Made by a program: the position numbers and the translations under genes. A DNA stretch of 64,000 nucleotides, from positions 992,001 through 1,056,000 of the forward strand of contig CAWGQE010000003.1 in assembly GCA_963824705.1 (NCBI GenBank), written 5' to 3'. Source of the stretch: VRUE01 sp963824705. GTDB lineage: Bacteria > Actinomycetota > Thermoleophilia > Solirubrobacterales > 70-9. Within the stretch, counting starts at the first letter, position 1. Each line of letters opens with the position of its first letter. Positions 51,719-60,881 of this stretch are shown here, piece by piece. The notes beneath the pieces are model-generated. The model searched no databases. It saw only the letters and a list, made by a program, of their open reading frames with translations, and was not told the DNA's origin.

Positions 51719-52978
51719 ATGAACGCGTGGAGCGGCCGCCGGCTGCACTTCATCGGCATCGGCGGCGCCGGGATGAGCGGCCTGGCGCTGGTCTGCCAGG
51801 AGCTTGGCGCGAGCGTGAGCGGCAGCGACCGCGCCGACTCCTCTTATATGGAGCGGCTGCGCGCCGCGGGCCTCGAGCCCGCCGTTGGCCATGAAGCGGC
51901 CAATCTGCCCGACGGAGCCGAGGTGGTCGTATCGACCGCGATCGACGACGATAACCCCGAGCTTCGGCTCGCCCGTGAGAGGGGCCAGGACGTTCGCCAC
52001 CGCGGTGAGCTTTTGGCCGAGCTCTGCGCCGAGAAGCGACTGATCGCGATCGCCGGCACCCATGGCAAGACGACGACGACCGCGATGCTCGTCTGGGCGC
52101 TGCGCGAGGTCGGTGCCGATCCTGCCTTCTTCATCGGCGGCGAGGTCCCCGGCCTGGGGCCGGAGGGGACGGTCGGCAACGCCGGTTGGGGCGCGGGGGA
52201 GTGGGTCGTCGCCGAGGCGGACGAGAGCGACGCCAGCTTCCTCGAGCTTGCGCCCGAGATCGCCGTGATCACCAACATCGAGATGGACCACCACTCGCGC
52301 TGGGGTTCGATGGCCGAGCTGCGGGCGGCGTTCGAGCGTTTCGCCGCCGGTGCCCAGGTCGCCGGTTTTGACGGCGACTTGCCAGGTCCGGGTCGACTTT
52401 CGCTGGCTGTACCGGGGGCACACAATGTGCTCAACGCTCGCGCCGCGCTCGCTGCGGCTGAGCTCGCCGGCTTCGACCTCGATGCCATCGCCGCGGCGCT
52501 CAGGGGTTTTCCCGGCGTCCATCGCCGGCTCGAGCTCAAGGGCGAGCGCGACGGCGCACGCATATACGACGACTACGCCCATCACCCGACCGAGGTGCGG
52601 GCGGCGCTCGGGGCGTTGCGGGAGATGTCGCCCGCGCGGCTGATTGCCGTATTTCAGCCGCACCTGTACTCGCGCACCAAGGCGCTGGCCGAGCAGTTCG
52701 GAGCTGCACTGGCGTTGGCCGACGAGGTCGCCGTGCTCGACGTCTACCCGGCCCGCGAGCAGCCGGTCGGCGAGCTGGCCGGTGTCAGCGGCCTCGACGT
52801 CGCCCGCACCGCCGCGGACCGGATGGGGGGCAGGCGGGTCTGCTGGACGCCGACCGCGGCCCAGGCCAAGGCGGCGCTAGAGCCGCGCCTGGAGCCCGGC
52901 TCGGTGCTGGTCACGATCGGCGCTGGCGATGTCTTCAAGCTCGGCGAGGCGCTGGTCGAGAGCGGGGGAGAGGGATGA
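51719..52978 (+). CDS. murC: UDP-N-acetylmuramate-L-alanine ligase
   Basis: 419 residues from the ATG at 51719, preceded by GGGGGG; an upstream in-frame extension reads through the hairpin and is not family-like. 'HFIGIGGAGMSGLALV' (Rossmann), 'AIAGTHGKTTTTAMLVWAL' (ATP loop), 'NIEMDHHSRWG' and 'YDDYAHHPTEVRAAL' confirm MurC. Adds L-Ala to UDP-MurNAc. A short frame from the first ATGA (51642, MNSWCVE…) runs only 26 codons into the hairpin, a likely remnant of the original start region. Overlaps murB by 4 bases. Confidence 0.95.
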   Translation: MNAWSGRRLHFIGIGGAGMSGLALVCQELGASVSGSDRADSSYMERLRAAGLEPAVGHEAANLPDGAEVVVSTAIDDDNPELRLARERGQDVRHRGELLAELCAEKRLIAIAGTHGKTTTTAMLVWALREVGADPAFFIGGEVPGLGPEGTVGNAGWGAGEWVVAEADESDASFLELAPEIAVITNIEMDHHSRWGSMAELRAAFERFAAGAQVAGFDGDLPGPGRLSLAVPGAHNVLNARAALAAAELAGFDLDAIAAALRGFPGVHRRLELKGERDGARIYDDYAHHPTEVRAALGALREMSPARLIAVFQPHLYSRTKALAEQFGAALALADEVAVLDVYPAREQPVGELAGVSGLDVARTAADRMGGRRVCWTPTAAQAKAALEPRLEPGSVLVTIGAGDVFKLGEALVESGGEG

Positions 52979-53889
52979 GCGCCCCCCCGGCCGGAATCGA
53001 ACAGAGCTACCCGCTTGCCCGCCTGACCACGGTGCGCACCGGCGGTGCCGCCGACTGGTTCGGGCGTCCAAGCGAGGTCGGGCAGCTGGGTGAGTTTCTC
53101 GCCTGGGCCGGCGAGGAGGGGATCGAGCTCGGCATGGTCGGTTCGGGCTCGAACTTGCTCGTCGCTGACGAGGGCTTCCGCGGGCTGACGCTGAAGCTCG
53201 ACGGCGAGCTTGCCGTCGTCGAGCATGAGGGAGGGCAGGTGCTCTGCGGCGGCGGCGCGCGACTCCCCTCGGCGGCGACCAAGGCTGCCGGATGGGGCCT
53301 CGCGGGCCTCGAGTTCGGCGTCAACATCCCCGGCACCGTCGGCGGCGCGGTGAAGATGAACGCCAACGCCTACGGCGGCCGGCTTGCCGAGGTGTTGGAG
53401 TGGGTGGATGTCTGCACGGCGCGGGGGTTGGATCGTCGCGCCCCCGAGCAGCTCGGATTTGGCTACCGCAGCTCCAATCTGGCCCCTGGCGAAGTCGTCG
53501 CCCGGGCATCGTTCCTGCTCGAGCCCGGCGATCCCAAGACGATCAAGGCAACGATGGCCGAGATGCGGAAGCGGCGCCACGAGGCGCAGCCGTCCGGGAT
53601 CAAGACCTTTGGCTCGACTTTCGTGAACCCCGACGACAAGCGTGCCGAAGGACGCACTGCCGGCCAACTGCTCGAGGCCGCCGGCTGTCGCGGCCTCGCG
53701 GTCGGCGGTGCCCGCTTCTCCCCGAAGCACGCCAACTTCGTCGAGAACACCGGCGAGGCCAGCACCGCGGACGTGCTCGAGTTGATGGCGGCCGGGCGTC
53801 GCCAGGTCCACGAGCGTTTCGGCATCGTCCTGGAACCGGAGGTACAGCTGCTTGGCGATGTGCGCTGGCCGGAGGGCTGGAAGCTGTGA
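52975..53889 (+). CDS. murB: UDP-N-acetylenolpyruvoylglucosamine reductase
   Basis: 304 residues, ATGA overlap with murC. FAD-binding 'TTVRTGGAADWFGRP' and 'VGSGSNLLVADEGF', 'GLEFGVNIPGTVGGAVKMNANAYGG' (key IPGTVGGA), the catalytic Ser/Glu region 'GSTFVNPDDK' and 'LLEAAGCRGL' mark a type IIa/b MurB. Reduces enolpyruvyl-UDP-GlcNAc to UDP-MurNAc. The stop overlaps the GTG of ftsQ. Confidence 0.95.
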   Translation: MSAPPAGIEQSYPLARLTTVRTGGAADWFGRPSEVGQLGEFLAWAGEEGIELGMVGSGSNLLVADEGFRGLTLKLDGELAVVEHEGGQVLCGGGARLPSAATKAAGWGLAGLEFGVNIPGTVGGAVKMNANAYGGRLAEVLEWVDVCTARGLDRRAPEQLGFGYRSSNLAPGEVVARASFLLEPGDPKTIKATMAEMRKRRHEAQPSGIKTFGSTFVNPDDKRAEGRTAGQLLEAAGCRGLAVGGARFSPKHANFVENTGEASTADVLELMAAGRRQVHERFGIVLEPEVQLLGDVRWPEGWKL

Positions 53890-54413
53890 GGCGGTGGCTG
53901 ATTGCGCTGGGGCTGGCCTTTGTCGTCTTGCTCTGTGCTTACTGGTTCGGGGTCCGCGACTCCACCGTCGCACCCCACCTGAAGTCCTTGCAGCCCGTGG
54001 CGACGATTGGAACCGGGTCGGGAGCGATCGCGGTTGGCGCGGACGGACAAATCCTCGCCTGGCTACCGCTCTCCGAAGAACAACCACTCCCTTCCCTGCC
54101 GCTCTCGGAACCACCCAAAGGGGGCAAGTTGGCGGGCCCGATGCTGCAGCAGGCCCGCGTCCTCGGCGCCGCTCCGGCGGCGCTGCGCCCGTACCTCCAG
54201 GGCAGCTACTACGGCGAAACCGGCGTCGACGTGAAACTGCGCTCGGGGATCGAACTGCGCTTTGGCGATGCATCCCAAGCCAGAGCCAAGTGGAAGGCGG
54301 CCGTCGCGGTGCTCGCCGACCCATCGATCACGAGGCTCGATTATGTTGACCTGCACGTTCCTGGTCGTCCGGCCGTAGGTGGCTCTGGGCATACGCTTCC
54401 GACCGTCGAATGA
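53886..54413 (+). CDS. ftsQ: FtsQ-like division protein, short
   Basis: 175 residues from GTG 53886. A short cytoplasmic stub (MRRW), one membrane helix (~5-22) and an extracytoplasmic domain: 'FGVRDSTVAPHLKSLQPVAT' and, near the end, 'RFGDASQARAKWKAAVAVLADPSITRLDYVDLHVPGRPAV', which matches the FtsQ C-terminal pattern (G…K…L…IDVR.P.RP). The POTRA-like domain seems atypical or reduced. Position between murB and ftsZ supports the assignment. ftsA is absent, as in other actinobacteria. Confidence 0.75.
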   Translation: MRRWLIALGLAFVVLLCAYWFGVRDSTVAPHLKSLQPVATIGTGSGAIAVGADGQILAWLPLSEEQPLPSLPLSEPPKGGKLAGPMLQQARVLGAAPAALRPYLQGSYYGETGVDVKLRSGIELRFGDASQARAKWKAAVAVLADPSITRLDYVDLHVPGRPAVGGSGHTLPTVE

Positions 54414-54492
54414 ACCCTCGACCATAGGGTTAGACTGGACGAAGTCTCAAGTAGGCATTGAGAGTTAGCCGCTGCAGGATGTGTCCCGAGCG

Positions 54493-54521
54493 TTTGACAG
54501 AACCCCGAGAATGCCCTACGT
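54493..54521 (+). promoter_or_regulatory. promoter upstream of ftsZ (TTGACA-17-TACGTT)
   Basis: TTGACA (54493-54498), 17-base spacer, TACGTT (54516-54521): a good primary-sigma promoter giving a ~140-base leader. The leader contains the small hairpin AGGCTT…AAGCCT (54549-54568). The 254-base gap 54414-54668 otherwise shows only a 6-bp hairpin at the ftsQ stop. Confidence 0.55.
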
Positions 54522-54668
54522 TGAGCGCAATTTCCGTGGTTCAGAGGTAGGCTTGAACCCTTAAGCCTCACTGAAGCGTCGGACGGAATGAAGGCTCAAC
54601 TCAACTCCAGTCCTCACGGACTGGGCATATCCAGCCCCAATCGGGGCCGGGCTTGGAGAAATCGGGAG

Positions 54669-55748
54669 ATGGAATCCACTTATCTGGCGGTGATCAAGGT
54701 CGTCGGAGCCGGCGGCGGCGGTACGAATGCCGTCAGTCGCATGGTCGACGCCGGAATTCGCGGCGTCGAGTTCGTCGCGGTCAACACCGACGCACAGGCG
54801 CTGCAGGCATGCGACGCCGACATCAAGCTCTCGATCGGGCAGGAGCTGACCCGTGGGCTCGGCGCCGGCGGCAATCCCGAGGTCGGGGCGGGCGCCGCGG
54901 CGGAGAGTCGCGACGAGATCAAGGAGGCGCTGAAGGGCGCCGACATGGTCTTCGTCACCGCGGGCGAGGGCGGTGGCACCGGAACCGGCTCGGCGCCGGT
55001 CATCGCCGAGATCGCCAAGGAAGAGATCGGCGCGCTGACCGTGGGCGCGGTCACCAAGCCGTTCGAGTTCGAGGGCAAACGACGGATGCAGCAGGCGCTC
55101 GAGGGGATCGAGAAACTGCGCAACAACGTCGACACCCTGATCATCGTCCCCAACGAGAAGCTGCTGCAGGCGGTCGAGCGGCGCACCAGCGTGCTCGAGG
55201 CCTTCCGCCAAGCCGACGACATCCTGCGCCAGGGCGTGCAGGGCATCACCGACCTGATCACGATCCCGGGCCTGATCAACCTCGATTTCGCCGACGTGCG
55301 CACGATCATGCGCGACGCCGGATCGGCGCTGATGGGCGTCGGCTCCGCTTCGGGAGAGTCCCGCGCGGTCGACGCCGCCAAGGCTGCCGTCACCTCGCCA
55401 TTGATTGAGGAGTCGATCAAGGGCGCGACGGGGATGCTGCTGAACATCACCGGCCCCGAGGACCTCGGCCTTTTCGAGGTCAACGAGGCGGCGCAGCTGG
55501 TCCAGGCCGAAGCCGACGATAACGCCAACATCATCTTCGGCTCGGTCGTCGACCAGTCGATGCGCGACGAGGTCCGCGTCACCGTGATCGCCACCGGCTT
55601 CGAGGGCTTCGAGCTGCTGGCCCGCTCGCCGCAGCGGGTCCGCCGTCGCTACGAGAGTCGCCCGCGGATCTCGGCCGAGGACACCGATATCCGCAAATTG
55701 CGGGTCTCGGATGACGACATCGACGTTCCGGGCTTTCTCAAGGAATAG
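54669..55748 (+). CDS. ftsZ: cell division GTPase FtsZ
   Basis: 359 residues from the ATG at 54669 with GGAG upstream; the frame is open further back, but the conserved protein begins 'LAVIKVVGAGGGGTNAVSRM'. Tubulin signature 'GEGGGTGTGSAPVIAE', synergy loop 'INLDFADVRTIM' and the C-terminal partner peptide 'DDIDVPGFLKE'. The linker before this peptide is short. Forms the Z ring. Its own promoter lies ~150 bases upstream. A palindromic element follows the stop. Confidence 0.96.
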   Translation: MESTYLAVIKVVGAGGGGTNAVSRMVDAGIRGVEFVAVNTDAQALQACDADIKLSIGQELTRGLGAGGNPEVGAGAAAESRDEIKEALKGADMVFVTAGEGGGTGTGSAPVIAEIAKEEIGALTVGAVTKPFEFEGKRRMQQALEGIEKLRNNVDTLIIVPNEKLLQAVERRTSVLEAFRQADDILRQGVQGITDLITIPGLINLDFADVRTIMRDAGSALMGVGSASGESRAVDAAKAAVTSPLIEESIKGATGMLLNITGPEDLGLFEVNEAAQLVQAEADDNANIIFGSVVDQSMRDEVRVTVIATGFEGFELLARSPQRVRRRYESRPRISAEDTDIRKLRVSDDDIDVPGFLKE

Positions 55749-55757
55749 GCCAGAGGA

Positions 55758-55858
55758 GGGTCCGGTGTCCCTCCCACAGAAGCCGTCGCGCAGCTGATCG
55801 CTTGCAAGGGCGCTCCGCGCGGTTCTGTGAGCTTCCGCGGGAGGGACACCGGACCCTC
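55758..55858. repeat. family-3-related palindromic element between ftsZ and a convergent gene
   Basis: Perfect 19-base arms AGGGTCCGGTGTCCCTCCC (55758-55776) and complement (55840-55858), continuing with two mismatches for eight more bases. The core contains TGCAAGGGCGC (shared with 22634) and a right side AGCTTCCGCGGGAGGGACACC similar to AGTTCCGGCGGGGGGACACC at 27596. Lies between convergent ftsZ and GNAT genes. Confidence 0.8.
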
Positions 55859-55868
55859 TTGCCGTTGT

Positions 55869-56342
55869 TCAGAGGTCCAGCTCGTAATAGAGCATGCGGG
55901 GGGCGTCGGGGGCGCCTTCGCGGTTGGTGAGGTTGAAGCTCTCGTAGAGCTTGCGGGCGGCGGTGTCGGTTTCGCCCGTGGTCAGCTCGAAGTGGTCGGC
56001 GCCTGCTTCGCGCGCGGCGTCGATTGCTGCCTGTAGCAGTGCCTTGCCGATGCCCTTGCCGCGCTGCTCTGGGATGACGTAGAGCTCTTCCAGGTATGCG
56101 TCGGCGGCCTCTGACCAGAGCGATGGCTTCATTCGGAGCACCGCCAGTCCGGCTGGTGGTTGGTCTGCCAGCAGGACGACGATCGTCCCTTCCGCCAACA
56201 GCTCGGAGACGCGTTTGGCGAGGACTGGAGCCGGCGGCGTCGGGTCGTCGTATTCGGTGTTGAAGTCGTGCAGGAGCTGGGCGACATTGGCAGCGTCCTC
56301 GCTCGTTGCCCTGCGAATCGGGTTGCGATCGTCAGCGGTCAC
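55869..56342 (-). CDS. GNAT-family N-acetyltransferase
   Basis: 157 residues from GTG 56342, chosen to avoid overlapping gcvT. Acetyl-CoA site 'LEELYVIPEQRGKGIGKALLQ' (key RGKGIG), followed by 'HFELTTGETDTAARKLYESFNL', the usual GNAT C-terminal half. Substrate unknown. Divergent from gcvT with ~43 bases between starts, convergent with ftsZ. Confidence 0.82.
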   Translation of the reverse strand: MTADDRNPIRRATSEDAANVAQLLHDFNTEYDDPTPPAPVLAKRVSELLAEGTIVVLLADQPPAGLAVLRMKPSLWSEAADAYLEELYVIPEQRGKGIGKALLQAAIDAAREAGADHFELTTGETDTAARKLYESFNLTNREGAPDAPRMLYYELDL

Positions 56343-56373
56343 TCTGGCGAGGGAGCTTGCCAGAGCTCTCCAA

Positions 56374-56379
56374 TACGCT
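56374..56379 (+). promoter_or_regulatory. -10 hexamer TACGCT, leaderless-type, for gcvT
   Basis: TACGCT ends 6 bases before the GTG at 56386. No glycine riboswitch-like structure can fit, because the transcript would begin at the start codon. Confidence 0.5.
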
Positions 56380-56385
56380 GCGCGC

Positions 56386-57483
56386 GTGAGCGACACCGAC
56401 CTGCGACGCACCCCCCTCTACGAACGCCACGCCGAGCTCGGCGCCAAGCTGGTGCCCTTCGCCGGTTGGGAGATGCCGGTCGCCTACGAGGGTGTGCGCG
56501 AGGAGCACATGGCCGTGCGCACCCACGCCGGCATGTTCGACGTCTCTCACATGGGCGAGGTCGAGGTCGAGGGACCGGGCGCGCTCGCCTTCCTCCAGCG
56601 CGTCCTTTCCAATGACGTCGCCGCGGTCGCCCTCGGCGGCGCCCAGTACTCCTGCCTCTGCGCCGAGGACGGCGGTGTGCTCGACGACCTCTTCGCCTAC
56701 CGGCTCGGCGGCGACCGCTACCTGCTCGTCACCAACTCTGCCAATCACGACGCCGACCTCGCCTGGCTCGGACGCTGGAGTCGTAGCTTCGACGTCAGCG
56801 TCCGCGACGTCGCCGACCGCTACGCGATGCTCGCCGTGCAGGGCCCGCACGCCCGCGCGATCGCCGGATCGGCGTTGGGAATCGACCTGCCGCCGCGCAT
56901 GCGGGTGGCGCACACACGCGTCGGCAATCGCCCGGCGCTCGTCTGCGGCACCGGCTACACCGGCGAGGACGGGGTTGAGCTGCTGATCGATCCCGAGATC
57001 GCGCCGGCGATCTGGGCGGAGCTGCTCGACGCGGGCGTCGTTCCCTGTGGGCTCGGCGCCCGCGACACGCTGCGCCTCGAGGCCTGCTTCCACCTGCACG
57101 GCAACGACCTCAGCCCCGAGCGCAACCCGATCGAGGCCGGGCTCGGCTGGTGCTGCAAGGAGGCGACCGGCTTCGTCGGGGCCGAGGCCGTGGCGCGGGC
57201 GCGCGCCGAAGGTACGGCCGAGCGCCTCGCCCCGTTCAAGATCGAGGGGCCCGGAATCCCGCGTCAGGGTAATCCCGCCCTGGTCGGCGGTGAGGCGGCC
57301 GGCATCGTCACCAGCGGCAGCTTCTCTCCTTCGCTGGAGATCGGCATCGGTATGGCCTACCTGCGCAGCGACCTCGCCGTGCCCGGCACCGAGATCGAGA
57401 TCGACGTGCGCGGCAAGCACCGCGCCGCCCGCATAGCCTCCAAACCGCTCTACGCGAGTCCCACGTCCCGGAAGGAGAAGTGA
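56386..57483 (+). CDS. gcvT: aminomethyltransferase, glycine cleavage T protein
   Basis: 365 residues from GTG 56386. 'RTPLYERHAELGAKLVPFAGWEMPV' (key FAGWEMP), 'GMFDVSHMGEVEV', the folate Asp region, and 'RLEACFHLHGNDLS' with the catalytic residues are GcvT-specific. Transfers the aminomethyl group to tetrahydrofolate. First gene of gcvT-gcvH-gcvPA-gcvPB; overlaps gcvH by 4 bases. The lipoamide dehydrogenase (L protein) is not in the window. Confidence 0.95.
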   Translation: MSDTDLRRTPLYERHAELGAKLVPFAGWEMPVAYEGVREEHMAVRTHAGMFDVSHMGEVEVEGPGALAFLQRVLSNDVAAVALGGAQYSCLCAEDGGVLDDLFAYRLGGDRYLLVTNSANHDADLAWLGRWSRSFDVSVRDVADRYAMLAVQGPHARAIAGSALGIDLPPRMRVAHTRVGNRPALVCGTGYTGEDGVELLIDPEIAPAIWAELLDAGVVPCGLGARDTLRLEACFHLHGNDLSPERNPIEAGLGWCCKEATGFVGAEAVARARAEGTAERLAPFKIEGPGIPRQGNPALVGGEAAGIVTSGSFSPSLEIGIGMAYLRSDLAVPGTEIEIDVRGKHRAARIASKPLYASPTSRKEK

Positions 57484-57881
57484 CCTTGGCCGACGCAAGC
57501 TATCCCGAGGATCTGCTGTATCACGACCAGCACGACTGGGCCCGCCTGGAGGGGGACGACCACGCCGTCTACGGGATCACCTGGTACGCACAGGACAGCC
57601 TCGGCGAGGTCGTCTTCTACGACCCGCCCGAGGTCGGCACGGCGATCCACAAAGACTCCTCCTACGCCGAGGTCGAGTCGGTGAAGGCGGTCTCCGACGT
57701 GATCGCGCCGATGTCCGGTGAGATCGTCGAGGTCAACGACGCCCTCGCCGACGCTCCCGAGCAGATCAACGAGGACCCCTACGGGGGGGGTTGGCTGGTC
57801 AAGGTCAAGCTGACCGCCGCGGGGGAGGCCGAGGCTCTGCTGGGCGCCGAGGAATACCGCAAGCTGGTGGAAAACGGTTAG
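57480..57881 (+). CDS. gcvH: glycine cleavage H protein
   Basis: 133 residues, GTG start overlapping gcvT. Lipoyl domain with Lys69 in 'AEVESVKAVSDVIAPMSGE', the attachment lysine; N-terminal 'YHDQHDWARLE' and 'VYGITWYAQDSLGEVVFYDPP' (I/T W A … LGE … PPEVG) fit GcvH. Shuttles the aminomethyl intermediate among P, T and L proteins. A 36-base gap with TAGCCT follows before gcvPA. Confidence 0.95.
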   Translation: MTLADASYPEDLLYHDQHDWARLEGDDHAVYGITWYAQDSLGEVVFYDPPEVGTAIHKDSSYAEVESVKAVSDVIAPMSGEIVEVNDALADAPEQINEDPYGGGWLVKVKLTAAGEAEALLGAEEYRKLVENG

Positions 57882-57904
57882 CCAGGCCCCGCCACCTGCT
57901 TCCG

Positions 57905-57910
57905 TAGCCT
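57905..57910 (+). promoter_or_regulatory. candidate -10 TAGCCT for gcvPA
   Basis: TAGCCT ends 7 bases before the GTG at 57918. Suggests a second, internal start in the gcv cluster; weaker than the 6-base cases. Confidence 0.35.
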
Positions 57911-57917
57911 TACCCAC

Positions 57918-59281
<1,364 letters not shown>

Positions 59282-59285
<4 letters not shown>

Positions 59286-60784
59286 ACCAGCAGGAGGAAG
59301 GGGTGCTGACGATCTTCGAGAAGTCGAAGCCGGGTCGGCGCGCCGCGGTCCTGCCCGCCGCCGAAGTGCCCGAGCCGCCGTTGGAGGAGCTGATCCCAGC
59401 GAAGCTGTTGCGCGAGCAACCGCCGCGCCTGCCAGAGGTCGCCGAGCCCGAGATCGTTCGTCATTACAACCGCCTCTCGCGCCGTAATTTCGACCTCGAC
59501 ACCGGCTTCTACCCGCTTGGGTCCTGCACGATGAAGCACAACCCTCGCTTGAACGAGCGGGTGGCGGCGCTGCCCGGCCACGCCCGCCTGCACCCGGCGC
59601 AGGACCCGAAGCGCGCGCAGGGCGCGCTGGAGCTGATGTGGCTGCTGCAGGAGTCCCTGGGTGAGATCTGCGGCCTCCCGCACGTCAGCCTGCAGCCCTC
59701 GGCGGGTTCGCACGGCGAGCTCGCCGGCCTCCTGCTCACCCGCGCCTTCCACGCCGACCGCGGCGAAGCGCGGACAAAGGTGCTGGCGCCGGACACCTCG
59801 CACGGGACCAACCCGGCCTCGGTGACGATGGCCGGCTACGAGATCGTCAAAGTCGCCACCGACGAGCGCGGCGGGGTCGAGATGGACGACCTGCGGGCCA
59901 AGGTCGACGACGAGGTCGCTTGCCTGATGCTGACCAACCCCAACACGCTCGGCCTCTTCGACGAGAACATCGCCGAGATGGCAGCGATGATCCACGCGGT
60001 GGGGGGGACGCTCTACTACGACGGCGCCAACCTCAACGCGGTGATGGGCCAGTCGCGCCCAGGCGACATGGGCTTCGACATCGTCCACGTCAACCTGCAC
60101 AAGTCGTTCAGCCAGCCGCACGGCGGTGGCGGCCCCGGGGCGGGGCCGATCGCCGTCTCGGAGCGGATCGAGCCCTTCCTGCCGCGGCCGCAGGTGGTGC
60201 GGCGCGAGAGCGGCAACGGCAGCGGTCCCAGCTTCGAGCTCGACCACGAGCGGCCCAAGTCGATCGGCCGCCTGCGCGGCTTCCAGGGCAACTTCGGCGT
60301 CTTCGTCCGCTCTTACGCCTACATCCTCAGCCTCGGAGCCGACGGTCTCGCCGAGGCTTCTGAGACCGCGGTCCTCAACGCCAACTACCTAAAGGCCCGC
60401 CTGGCCGAGGACCGTGCAGGCAAGCGCCTGCCGGTCGCCTTCGATCGCCACTGCATGCACGAGTTCGTCCTTTCCGGCAAGCCGATGAAGAAGGAGCTGG
60501 GCATCGCCACGCTCGACCTCGCCAAGCGCCTGCTCGACTTCGGCTTCCACCCGCCTACCGTGTACTTCCCGCTCCTGGTTGAGGAGGCGCTGATGATCGA
60601 GCCGACCGAGACCGAGACCAAGGAGAGCCTCGACGCCTTCGCCGATGTCATAGAGCAGATCCTCGCCGAGGCCGAGGCCGACCCCGAGAAAGCCAAGCAG
60701 GCTCCCTACTCGACCCCGGTCCGCCGCCTCGACGAGGTAAAAGCGACCCGCAGGCCAGTGGTCCGCCAGCTCTCGAACCAGTAG
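59282..60784 (+). CDS. gcvPB: glycine dehydrogenase (decarboxylating) subunit 2, PLP-binding
   Basis: 500 residues from the ATG at 59282. 'RNFDLDTGFYPLGSCTMKHNP' near the N-terminus, 'DTSHGTNPASVTMAGYE', 'TNPNTLGLFD' and the PLP-lysine segment 'VNLHKSFSQPHGGGGPGAGP' (key HK and the Gly run). Decarboxylates glycine and loads the lipoyl arm of GcvH. Last gene of the gcv cluster; no clear terminator in the 97 bases before the protease gene. Confidence 0.95.
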
Positions 60785-60881
60785 ACACTTACGCTCATAG
60801 TCGTCTTTGCGTTATGGTCATCGCGCATTAGACAGATTTTTCCTACTGGCAATGGAGCGGTAACGGAGAGGGCGGTGCGAG

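Noticed and set aside
56343..56385. Glycine riboswitch upstream of gcvT
   Set aside because: The gap to the divergent GNAT start is only ~43 bases and the probable transcript is leaderless, so no aptamer fits.
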